Part shown: in pieces, positions 21,401 to 29,820 of the stretch
Layout of the letters: each line of letters starts with the position of its first letter
How positions within the stretch are numbered: position 1 is the stretch's first letter
Assembly (NCBI GenBank): GCA_015146655.1
Contig: VKHL01000025.1
Span: forward strand, 186,001 to 250,000
DNA from: Ochromonas danica
Lineage: Eukaryota; Sar; Chrysophyceae; Chromulinales; Chromulinaceae
Direction: 5' to 3'
DNA: 64,000 nucleotides
Position numbers and translations under genes: made by a program
The notes under the pieces: generated by a model
Seen by the model: the letters and a program-made list of their open reading frames with translations, nothing else
Database searches by the model: none
What the model was told of the DNA's origin: nothing

Positions 21401-23344
21401 GTTCCACCTCGAGCATAATTTGAGTTGAGTTTATAGACCTTCTCCTCCTACTGAAGAAGAGACGAAGAGGACCTCAAATAGTGATATGGTGAGTTATTAA
21501 TTGTCCTTTCTGGATAGAATTTAGTATTCATTGTTTCTTTTTAATTGTTAGAGGCGTAGTGGTCCATTGTCAGACAAGTACCTCTCTGATGAGGATCATC
21601 ACTGGAAAGACTTCGATCGCGTCAGAGACCGTGATTCTCCTCAAAGTGAGATTTTCTGGATCTTATGAATGATAGCTTTGTGGGTGAAATAATCCGAGTG
21701 TTTTTCACAGACAGTTCGTCGCGTCGCTTCCGTTATAATAGCCCTCAAACCTCCTCAAGTCGCAGACAGATTTTTGAGAGGCGTGAATCTTCTTCATTTG
21801 AGGTAGGGATGAAAGTCGAGGTCAATTATCGTGGAAGAGGCAAATACTTTCCCGGCAAGATCACCCGCGATCGTGGCGACGGGACGTTCGATGTTCTGTA
21901 TGACGATGGCGACAGCGAGACGCGTGTGAAGGAAAACCGCATCAAACCAAAATTCCAGGACGAGGATCGCAATCGGTATAAAGCAGACAGGGAATTTGAT
22001 CGTGATTTTGAGTCAAGAAGTTACCACAGAAATGTTGACAGTGATGAGTGGAACCGTAGAAGGGATAGTCGTAGATCTTATCGCGATTTCGAAGCTGGGG
22101 ACAGAGTAGAAATAGAGACTAACCGAGGAAAAGGTAGCATCAAACGGGGGAAAATATTGAGAAGAGCGTTGAACGGCAACTACAGAGTAGAGCTAGAAAA
22201 CGGAAGCATAGAATCAGACGTCGAAGAACGCTACATCATGCGCGCAGTCAGCCGCGACGAACGCAGATCCCCACGAGATCCCCATGGTCGCGATCGAAGT
22301 CCGTCATTGAGTCGCCGCAAAGCGAGACTGGAGGAGGGTGCGAAGGTGGAGTCGAACTACCGAGGCAAGGGCAAATACTTTCCCGGCAAGATCACCCGCG
22401 ATCGTGGCGACGGGACGTTCGATGTTCTGTATGACGATGGTGACAGCGAGACGCGTGTGAAGGAAGAATGGATTCGTTTGTTGGATGATGGTCGTGGAGG
22501 CAGTTCTCTACGAGATGGTCGCGATCAGAGTCCGTCATTGAGTCGCCGCAAAGCGAGACTGGAGGAGGGTGCGAAGGTGGAGTCGAACTACCGAGGCAAG
22601 GGCAAATACTTTCCCGGCAAGATCACCCGCGATCGTGGCGACGGGACGTTCGATGTTCTGTATGACGATGGTGACAGCGAGACGCGTGTGAAGGAAGAAT
22701 GGATTCGTTTGTTGGATGATGGTCGTGGAGGCAGTTCTCTACGAGATGGTCGCGATCAGAGTCCGTCATTGAGTCGCCGNNNNNNNNNNATTCGTTTGTT
22801 GGATGATGGTCGTGGAGGCAGTTCTCTACGAGATGGTCGCGATCAGAGTCCGTCATTGAGTCGCCGTAAAGCGAGACTGGAGGAGGGTGCGAAGGTGGAG
22901 TCGAACTACCGAGGCAAGGGCAAATACTTTCCCGGCAAGATCACCCGCGATCGTGGCGACGGGACGTTCGATGTTCTGTATGACGATGGTGACAGCGAGA
23001 CGCGTGTGAAGGAAGAATGGATTCGTTTGTTGGATGATGGTCGTGGAGGCAGTTCTCTACGAGATGGTCGCGATCAGAGTCCGTCATTGAGTCGCCGCAA
23101 AGCGAGACTGGAGGAGGGTGCGAAGGTGGAGTCGAACTACCGAGGCAAGGGCAAATACTTTCCCGGCAAGATCACCCGCGATCGTGGCGACGGGACGTTC
23201 GATGTTCTGTATGACGATGGTGACAGCGAGACGCGTGTGAAGGAAGAATGGATTCGTTTGTTGGATGTTTCTGTTGCTAGTGTAGGTGGAAGTGCTCGTA
23301 AAGATAGTCCTTCCAAGTGGGCGCTTGTTCCGTACGGTGCATGA
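18497..23344 (+). CDS. Pseudo-cytidine deaminase / SAM / EF-hand-like / Tudor-repeat protein
   Basis: Sixteen exons can be followed in frame: 18497-18804, 18873-19266, 19326-19565, 19628-19749, 19826-20046, 20102-20256, 20311-20370, 20424-20543, 20631-20705, 20761-20785, 20849-21051, 21119-21225, 21287-21379, 21437-21488, 21552-21645 and 21711-23344 (about 1300 residues, not counting sequence lost in a gap). Residues about 240-355 have a cytidine deaminase fold (TILEEMIDAALRVCEKSR; GYPVILVN-like end). The zinc ligands are gone: CAE is SAE (296-298) and PCxxC is PDGLS. A SAM domain follows (about 410-475, WSVDDVQRWLHYFELDL), then two weak EF-hand-like segments (VFDRFDTDKVGRLSAE at about 508; VFDRFAIDDM at about 648). 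Arg/Ser-rich linkers lead to Tudor-like repeats (SNYRGKGKYFPGKITRDRGD). No targeting signal. A scaffold, perhaps centrosomal or chromatin-related, is a guess. Confidence 0.8.
22311..23260 (+). repeat. 231-bp coding tandem repeat (Tudor-like units)
   Basis: The period is exactly 231 bases (77 codons), seen from the recurring start gtcgccg at 22311, 22542, 22773, 22860 (after the gap) and 23091. Units differ by only a few synonymous bases, e.g. CGCAAA versus CGTAAA. A first Tudor core at 21805-21950 shares the same central DNA, and a diverged one lies at about 22096-22245. Near-identity suggests recent expansion or gene conversion. The unit encodes one Tudor/agenet-like barrel plus a basic, Ser/Arg linker. 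Confidence 0.95.
22780..22789. other. Assembly gap (10 N) inside the tandem repeat
   Basis: Ten Ns interrupt one 231-bp unit after gtcgccg at 22773-22779. Sequence resumes at the unit's offset 161 (attcgtttg at 22790). If the array is in register, the true missing length is 154 bases or 154 plus a multiple of 231, so the real copy number is unknown. The reading frame is kept across the Ns. Confidence 0.98.
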
Positions 23345-23707
23345 GTTGTTCAGAGCTGCTTTAATGTTTCATTGTGCTTGTTAGTTGTTCGGTGATGGGG
23401 ATTAGTTGCAATTTATTATTATGGCTGGGTTATGTTGGTGATGAGAAATGTCCATTTCTTGACCCAACGCTATTGAAAACAATATAACCTATTATTAGTG
23501 AATAATGAATAACAATGAGGTTTCTGAGTAATCAATGAAAATGATATGTAGACTTAAATACCAGATTCCGAGCAAAAGCTCGCCGTTCTCTTCGGTAGAA
23601 GAAGAAGAAGTGAATCATTAAGTCATTCAATTAGCACTATTCTTCTCTCAATTAGTTTCCACAATCTACAATCTAGACTAGACTACTACAACTACAATCT
23701 TTGTTCA
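23345..23707. other. Convergent intergenic region
   Basis: 363 AT-rich bases between the Tudor-repeat gene and the aromatic amino acid gene, which converge. It looks like 3' UTR sequence; no gene or RNA recognised. Confidence 0.5.
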
Positions 23708-25825
23708 TCAATCAGTCTTTCTGATCGGCGCAATATCTGATAACGCCTCCTTGATCAATGATTTGCATTCTTCAAGAATACGACTCCTCTGATCGCTGCT
23801 GACCTCCGCCCTGGCCGCTAAATACGCTTCCTTCGCTGCTAATTGACGTTCTACACCTGCCAAGGCTTCACGAATCTTCTGCAACTGACTGCTCGCATAA
23901 GAGTTGTAATAGTACAGGCCAAAGAAGAGATCAAAGCTATCTTTGCAAGTGTTCTCGACCAGATTGAGAACAGTTTGGAAACCTTTCGTATCAATGGGAG
24001 TGGGGACAAGGTTTTGCTGCCAGAGAATGCGTCCAGTGAGATGTGTGATGAACTGACTGTTGGCAGCATATTCGTCATGCTGTTCACAAGACATTTCAAT
24101 GACCTTGCATCGTTCTGCTTCCCAGATATTTAAGAAGCGTTCCACTCTAAAACATCAACAATCCATCCATCCAAATAAACGATCTCATATCATCATCAAG
24201 AAGAAGGCAATCAATCAATGAGAAGGAGCAGAATGGTATAGTTACCTATCATAGTCTAACGTTCGAATACGCTCGTAGATAAATGGTAAGCCTTGCCAAG
24301 AGTACTTGCCTGACTCAGGACCAAACATCGGATGTGTGCAGAGGATATCACAATCACTGGGCAATTGGTTCAACATCGTCTCCTTAGCATGTACTTTGAC
24401 AGACAAGACGTCAACAATCAACTTGCCACGTAGAATATCCTTCGGGAAGTTCTTTAAAACATCTTCAAAGGAGATAATGCTCACTGAGAAGAGGATGACA
24501 TCCAAATTCAACTTGCTAAAGGACATGAGGTCATAGAGAGGATAGAACTCGCAATTCAACTCTTTAGCAACACCTGACATGTCATCCTTATCCACACAAT
24601 AGACTTGATTATTCTTCGCGAAGGTCTTCGCAAGGAATTGTCCAAACTTGCCAAAGCCTACAATACCAATCTTAAGAGGTGGTTGTGTGTCTTTACGAGG
24701 ATTAATAGGGAAAGAAGGGTATTCGGTAGTCACGGGGATATTCGCAAGAGATGCCAGTGTGCTCTTAATAGGCCCAATCAATTCACTTCCTTTAGGAAAG
24801 GAGCCAAGTACTCGTACATATTCAGACTGTTCTTTCAAATGGTGTAAAGCATTTTGTGTGCGATCATCAAACTCAGAGGCCAAGAAGTCCAAATAGAAAG
24901 TGTAGCGGAAGCGAGGTAGCTCACCACTACCATCACTCCCTTTAGATGACGACTGCTGCTTGGACTTGAACTGTAAGTGTTGTAGCAGGTCGACAGAGGT
25001 GGGACGAGATTCAATCTTGCAGAAGTCGATGTCTCTCAACGAGAAACAAGCCAATGCCTTATAGAGAGCACCGGCTATATTAGGAACGACAAAGACGATG
25101 CTAGTCTTAGCCTTGAGATTAGGAGGGATAAGTGAGCTGACAGAAGAGCGAGAGAGTAGCAGAAAGCGAGTGAAGTTGTTCTCGTGGTCTTCGATGTTAC
25201 CGTCGACCACTTCCAGGCCATAGGTCTCAGCAGCGAGGTCAGAGGCCACGGCAGCACAGTTGACTAGTCCTTGGTCTTTGATGATCTTAGCAGCACCAGC
25301 AGTGTCATAAGCAGCTTCTTGTTTGACTCCTAGACGTCGTAAGTAATTGTCACATTGTGCCAGTGCTTGTGGGTGAGACATGACCTTGCGGATGTCAGCC
25401 TTCTTCGTGCCTGGAAGAGCGAGAAGGTAGTGCTCGACACGGAACTCGTGCTCTGCGATGATGTGTAAGTCATAGCGCAGGAGGAGGTCGAAGTTGGCGT
25501 GGATGGACCCGCCCAGTGAGTTCTCGATGGGCACCATGGCGTAGTCCACCTCACGACTTGCTACGGCCTTGAAAGCGTCTTCGAAAGAGTTGTAAGGGAC
25601 AGTGCTAATGCGTGAGCCTAACAACTCTCGTGAGGCTTTCTCTGAGTAGGCGCCAGGCTCGCCTTGGTAAGCAACTCTCAAGGGATGACTCGCCGTGGGG
25701 GAAGGCGATGCCCAGTGACGAGTATAGTAGGCACGTCGTCTTGGGAGAGGAGATTTCAAGGTCCAGGAGATACACTTTGCCAACATGGCCAGAGCTAATA
25801 TCCAGCAGAACGTCCACCTCTCCAT
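23708..25825 (-). CDS. Bifunctional prephenate/arogenate dehydratase - arogenate/prephenate dehydrogenase
   Basis: Two exons (25825-24246 and 24146-23708) give 672 residues. After a hydrophobic leader, residues about 49-230 are a prephenate/arogenate dehydratase (YQGEPGAYSEKASREL, VPIENSLGGSIH, NFTRFLLLSR). An ACT domain follows (about 238-335) with the Phe-binding motif ESRPT. Residues about 375 to the end are a TyrA-type dehydrogenase (IGIVGFGKFGQFLAKTF with GxGxxG, THPMFGPESGKYSWQG). One chain therefore carries the last committed steps to both Phe and Tyr. The dehydrogenase half resembles plant arogenate enzymes, but substrate choice cannot be settled by eye. The leader (WILALAMLAKCIS|WTLKSPLPRRR) looks like signal peptide plus aromatic +1 and basic transit region, so plastid location is likely. 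Feedback control by Phe via the ACT domain is expected. Confidence 0.93.
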
Positions 25826-25964
25826 CTATCGGCTGATATGAAATTGCAGCTTTTGATGAGGACAGCAGAGCAACAGCTGGAGACAAGAAATGACTTCTTT
25901 AACTTCACACAAACGCGTTTCATCTTTCCCCGCGCATTGCAATAATCCCACCTTGTTGTTGTCA

Positions 25965-27029
25965 ATGAGAGTGTCTGTGATGAAGAAGAAGAGGTCCAAT
26001 CTCCTCTTTCTCATTGCATTCCTAGCTTGGTTCTTGTATGGACAAGGCTCCGATCACCTCATTCTATCCCGGAGAGAGGCTGCTGCATCTCCTCTGTGGC
26101 TGTCTCACATGAGCAGTACATGTACAGCAGCCACAGTGATAGTCGATGCCAACAACTTGCGTGGCAAGCTGCACTTCTCTCTCACACTGCCAGAGATGGT
26201 ACAAGGTCTAATGGAGTGGAAGGATACTATGAAGGTGTCCTCGAGGATGGTCATAGTCATGGACCACGGCGCACAGCCTCTGCCTCAGACCTTCTCAGCA
26301 CCACGTGGCACCCCCACCACCACCACCTCCTCCACCACCACCACCACCACCATCAACAACGATCTGTTGCTTTGCTTCTCTGGGACGCACAAGTCAGCAG
26401 ATGACGTCATCGCCGCTCTCATCCCCTGGATACAGAACGACTGCGGGCACGACGCGGTGGTGGTGACGGAGGACTTGCTGCTCAGGAGGAGGTGTCGCAG
26501 CAAGTCACAGGACAGCCGCCAAGCACGGAAGCTTCGACAAGGCAGGGCAGCCGACCAGACGCTGCGGGTAGTCACCTCGAAGGCCTTCGCAGAGCACTTG
26601 ATCGATCTCCGCCTACCCCTGCTAGCCTGTCAGAGGAACGCTTCTTCTTCTCCTCCTCCTCCTCCTCCTACTGCTGCTACTGCTGCTGCTACTGCTGGGC
26701 ATGTCCCAGCGAGGGACTTGGCGGAGGGTGTGGACTTGGTGAGGAGGATAGTCAGACAGCAGCACGGCAAAGCGTCAGCGGCGACTACCTCGACAAGGAA
26801 GCTGTTAGCACTACTCGGTGTGCACGACTGGCTACCTGCTGTGGACCTGCTCTTAGAGGGCTACCAGCAGTATTGTAGTAGTAGTAGAGGAGGAGGAGGA
26901 GGAGGGGGGACAGCAGGGGAGGAGAGTTGGGAGCGATGGCTTCAGGCAGAGTCCTACCGCCGCCACCTCCTCGCCACTACCTCACTCTACCTTGATCTAC
27001 CCCTCCTGCACCCCCTCAAGAGGCAGTAG
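25965..27029 (+). CDS. NYN/PIN-like domain protein with signal anchor
   Basis: A single exon; from the ATG at 25965 it codes 354 residues. An ATG at 25890 in the same frame would add 25, but the chosen start places the hydrophobic leader (LLFLIAFLAWFLYGQG) at the N-terminus. The leader suggests secretion, ER or plastid routing. The following VIVDANNLRGKL, IVMDHG, SADDVIAALIPWI and VVTEDLLLRRRC have the spacing of a NYN/PIN-like nuclease (acidic residues in DANN, DHG, ADD and TED), close to the YacP group of predicted RNases. Low-complexity insertions of Thr, Pro and Gly interrupt the fold. Activity is inferred only. It starts back-to-back with the aromatic amino acid enzyme, leaving 64-139 bases of shared promoter. 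Confidence 0.6.
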   Translation: MRVSVMKKKRSNLLFLIAFLAWFLYGQGSDHLILSRREAAASPLWLSHMSSTCTAATVIVDANNLRGKLHFSLTLPEMVQGLMEWKDTMKVSSRMVIVMDHGAQPLPQTFSAPRGTPTTTTSSTTTTTTINNDLLLCFSGTHKSADDVIAALIPWIQNDCGHDAVVVTEDLLLRRRCRSKSQDSRQARKLRQGRAADQTLRVVTSKAFAEHLIDLRLPLLACQRNASSSPPPPPPTAATAAATAGHVPARDLAEGVDLVRRIVRQQHGKASAATTSTRKLLALLGVHDWLPAVDLLLEGYQQYCSSSRGGGGGGGTAGEESWERWLQAESYRRHLLATTSLYLDLPLLHPLKRQ

Positions 27030-27164
27030 TAACACAACAAAGATGATAGCAATAACAATACATTAACTTGACATTAACTTAAGAGGTTGAGAGGTAGCAA
27101 AGTGCAGTACAAGTACTGTAGTAGGGTGGAGGAGGAGGAGGAGTATCTACAGAGAAGAAGAGTG

Positions 27165-28010
27165 TTAGCGCCGGTAGGAGGAGGAGGAGGAGGGGTTGGT
27201 AGCGCCAAGTCCTTGGAAGGGATCGTACGCTCCATTAGCGGCGCTGCCCATGGCTTTGCCCGAGCCCATCGAGGTCGCCATGGGGACACGCGAAGGGTAG
27301 AATCGCTGCTGTTGTTGTTGCTGTGCGGTAGTAGCAGGAGCAGGAGGAGGTGCCATGGGCTGCAAGGTCTGCAGTCCGAAGGGGTCAGCACCCCCGCTAG
27401 CACTGCCAATGCCAATGCCAGCAGATGCTGTGGGGGGAGGCAGCGAGGCGGTCAGCGGGTTAGACGCTGTGGTGGTCGAGGTAGCGCCCATACCCAGCAA
27501 GTCGTCGCTGTCGAAGATTGAAGGCGCAGGTGCACTGCTACCACTAGCAGCAGCAGGAGGAGGAGGAGAAGGAGAGAGGTCGTCGTCGTGGAAGTTCAGA
27601 AGTTTCTCGGAGGGTTCAGCTGCTGCCGCTGCTACTGCAGGGGTAGGAGGAGCAGGAGCAGGAGGAGCAGCGGGTCGAGGAGGCTTCGCGGTAGCCACTC
27701 CTCCTCCTCCTCCTCCTCCGCTGCCGCTACTGCTGAGAGCGAGGCGTGAGACTTTGGCCAGCACAGATCCTTGATAGGAGGGCACGGCGGAGGAGGGCTG
27801 CGGCAGATCCATCCACACTGTCGCTCCTCCTCCTCCTGCTGCTCCACTGAAGGAGCGCAGGAAGCGGAAGTGGTAGCGTCCAGGCAGAGGGAATCCCTCG
27901 ACCACCTGGGCCAGAGTGACGACTTCTCCGCTATGGCCCTCTATTTGGAAGAGATTTGGGTGCTGGATATCATCGCCATCCTCGGGGATGAAGTACTTGA
28001 TCCACACCAT
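27165..28010 (-). CDS. DIX-like domain protein with disordered DPF-containing tail
   Basis: A single exon of 281 residues; an in-frame stop lies just upstream, so the ATG at 28010 is the start. Residues 1-95 (VWIKYFIPEDGDD, VVTLAQVVEGFPLPGRYHFR, VWMDLPQPSSAVPSYQGSVL, AKVSRL) have the layout of a DIX domain: a ubiquitin-like fold that polymerises head to tail in Dishevelled, Axin and plant SOSEKI proteins. DIX-like proteins of this type are, as I recall, present in oomycetes. A Gly/Ala/Pro/Ser-rich tail with DPFGLQ and DPFQGL could bind clathrin-adaptor ear domains. The tail is encoded by GGA/GCT-type triplet repeats. The domain call is moderately secure; the function is open. Confidence 0.65.
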   Translation of the reverse strand: MVWIKYFIPEDGDDIQHPNLFQIEGHSGEVVTLAQVVEGFPLPGRYHFRFLRSFSGAAGGGGATVWMDLPQPSSAVPSYQGSVLAKVSRLALSSSGSGGGGGGGVATAKPPRPAAPPAPAPPTPAVAAAAAEPSEKLLNFHDDDLSPSPPPPAAASGSSAPAPSIFDSDDLLGMGATSTTTASNPLTASLPPPTASAGIGIGSASGGADPFGLQTLQPMAPPPAPATTAQQQQQQRFYPSRVPMATSMGSGKAMGSAANGAYDPFQGLGATNPSSSSSYRR

Positions 28011-28349
28011 GAAGTACTATCTGGTCAGAGTCAGAGTGTGTGGGGAGAGGGACTAACAGGGACAGTGACTGGGACAGTGACAGTGAGAGAGACTTCTCGA
28101 CAATCTGAGCTGAGCGACGAGAAGAGAAGACAGAAGAGGATCGCAGAGGGGAAGATGTGACGATTTATTACACTGCTTATGCGACTTTATCAACTAGTAG
28201 ATACGAGTTTTCTCCTCGCCCACACAACAACAACACCAGCACCGTGCCGACAAGCAGTCCAAAGGTTCAAAATCTGGCTATCTGGCTCAGTTGGCCACTG
28301 TGAAGGTGAAGTGACAACAACAACAAGAAGAAGTCAAGCCAAGACGAGA
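28011..28349. other. Divergent intergenic region
   Basis: 339 bases upstream of both the DIX-like gene (-) and the ribosome recycling factor gene (+). It contains CAACAA-type simple sequence near 28310 but no gene or RNA. Confidence 0.5.
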
Positions 28350-29087
28350 ATGCACTCCCTCCTCCTCCTCCCTCTCCTCCTGCTTGCGACTGTCTTTCCC
28401 GCGACTGTCGTGCAATCCTTCAGCCCTTCGCCTCTCAGACTCTGCCGCTCTCTGACCCCTGGCAGTGCTAGTGCTAGTGCTGCCCCTCGCCTGTCCATGG
28501 CTGCTGCGGCTGCTGCGGCTGAGTTCAACTGGAAGTCTCTGAAGAAGGCCACTGAGGAGAAGATGTCCAAGTCTGTGGAGGCCATCCAGACACAGTTCAA
28601 CACCATCCGCGCTGGTGGGGCTAACCCATCCATTCTAGACCGCGTGGTGGTGGACTACTTCGGCAGCCCCACGCCTCTCAACCAAGTAGCTCGCGTAGGA
28701 GCCTCAGGAGCACAGACTCTGGTCATCGAGCCCTTTGATAAGAGTCTGGTCAAGGAGGTCGAGCGAGCTATCGCCCAGGCGGACCTCGGCCTCGCCGCTC
28801 AGAATGATGGCAGTGGAGTACTGCGTATTAACCTTCCTGCACTGACTGAGGAACGTCGTAAGGATCTGGTCAAGCAGGCGAAGTCTCTCTGTGAGGAAGG
28901 CAAAGTAGCCGTTCGTAACGTGCGCAGAGACTTCGTGGACAAAGTGAAGGTAGCAGAGAAGGACAAGGCCATTAGCAAGGATGACTCCAAGGCCTTTCAA
29001 GATGAGCTACAGAAGGTAACGGATGACTTTACGAAGAAACTTGACAATATGCTTAAGACAAAGGAGAAAGACTTGCTTAAGATCTAA
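28350..29087 (+). CDS. frr: Plastid ribosome recycling factor
   Basis: A single exon from the ATG at 28350 gives 245 residues. The mature part (about 60-245) is a full ribosome recycling factor: MSKSVEAIQTQFNTIRAGGA, NPSILDRVVVDYFGSPTPLN, ALTEERRKDLVKQAKSLCEE, VRNVRRDFVDKVKVAEKDK. This protein splits post-termination ribosomes with EF-G. The N-terminus is a bipartite plastid signal: an ER signal peptide (LLLLPLLLLATVFPATVVQS) cut before FSPSPLRLCRS, a transit peptide with Phe at +1 and Arg/Ser. This is typical of secondary red plastids. An upstream in-frame extension to 28179 exists but would bury the signal, so I chose 28350. Identification and location are firm. Confidence 0.95.
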   Translation: MHSLLLLPLLLLATVFPATVVQSFSPSPLRLCRSLTPGSASASAAPRLSMAAAAAAAEFNWKSLKKATEEKMSKSVEAIQTQFNTIRAGGANPSILDRVVVDYFGSPTPLNQVARVGASGAQTLVIEPFDKSLVKEVERAIAQADLGLAAQNDGSGVLRINLPALTEERRKDLVKQAKSLCEEGKVAVRNVRRDFVDKVKVAEKDKAISKDDSKAFQDELQKVTDDFTKKLDNMLKTKEKDLLKI

Positions 29088-29398
29088 GGGATGACAGTAG
29101 TAGCTAGTATAGATGTTATGCTACACCTGTTATGCTACGCTACCTCTAATTATTACACACTGTATGACTTACTTATTTACACGCACACACACATACACAC
29201 ACACACACAGCCCTCTTTTCGATTTTCGATAGATACAGTCAAAGGGAGGAAATAATGTAATTGCACAATTTTATTATGTAATTCAGTTCTGATTCATTCA
29301 AAAACGAGTTTATTTCTGCAGACTGTTTCTTTCCAGAAACAGTTTTTGTCTTGACAGGGGCAGAGCATTTCATTTGCTCGCTCTGGTTTGGTTTTGTC
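29088..29398. other. Intergenic region with a CA microsatellite
   Basis: 311 bases between the ribosome recycling factor and U1C genes. A (CA)n tract lies at about 29181-29209. Nothing else recognised. Confidence 0.6.
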
Positions 29399-29820
29399 AT
29401 GCCGCGTTACTATTGCGACTATTGCGATGCCTACCTCACCCATGACTCTATGACTGGCAGACAGCAGCACATGAAAGGTGACTAACTACCCTCCTCCTCC
29501 TCCTCCACCTCCACCTCCACCACCTTACCGTATCCTAATTCATGTGGACAGGGTGGAAGCATCGCGAAAACTTCAAGAACTACTACCAGCAGTTCTACCC
29601 ACAGTGGATGATGGAACAGCAAAGTCGCATGCACATGCAGTACATGGGTCTACCTCCTCCTCCTCCTGCTCCTCCGGGGGGACTGCCCATGGCTGGAATG
29701 CCGCTACCGCCTCCGGGATTCGCTCCTCCTCCTCCACCTCCATTTGCTATGGGAGGCATGCCTCCTGCCTTCTTACCCCCGCCAGCCTTCCCTCCTCGCC
29801 CTGTGCACCCATCTACCTAA
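29399..29820 (+). CDS. SNRPC: U1 small nuclear ribonucleoprotein C
   Basis: Two exons (29399-29477, 29552-29820) encode 115 residues. The start [17 protein letters not shown] and the split-exon junction [18 protein letters not shown] match the matrin-type zinc finger of U1-C. Zinc ligands Cys6, Cys9, His24 and His30 are all present. U1-C stabilises base pairing of U1 snRNA with the 5' splice site in the nucleus, which fits the strict gtaagt/gtgagt donors seen in this window. The tail is Pro/Met/Gly-rich ([20 protein letters not shown]), as in other species. Position 28 is Trp where Arg is usual (GRKH). The intron is pyrimidine-rich (CCT/CCA triplets). Confidence 0.95.

Noticed and set aside
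22311-23260. Regular repeats resembling a CRISPR or satellite array
   Set aside because: The period is a multiple of three, the frame is open, and each unit encodes a Tudor-like domain; there are no spacers.
26285-28160. Many overlapping frames in both strands over the NYN/PIN and DIX genes
   Set aside because: They are mirror frames of GGA/CCT and GCA/TGC triplet repeats; only the two named genes have domain evidence.
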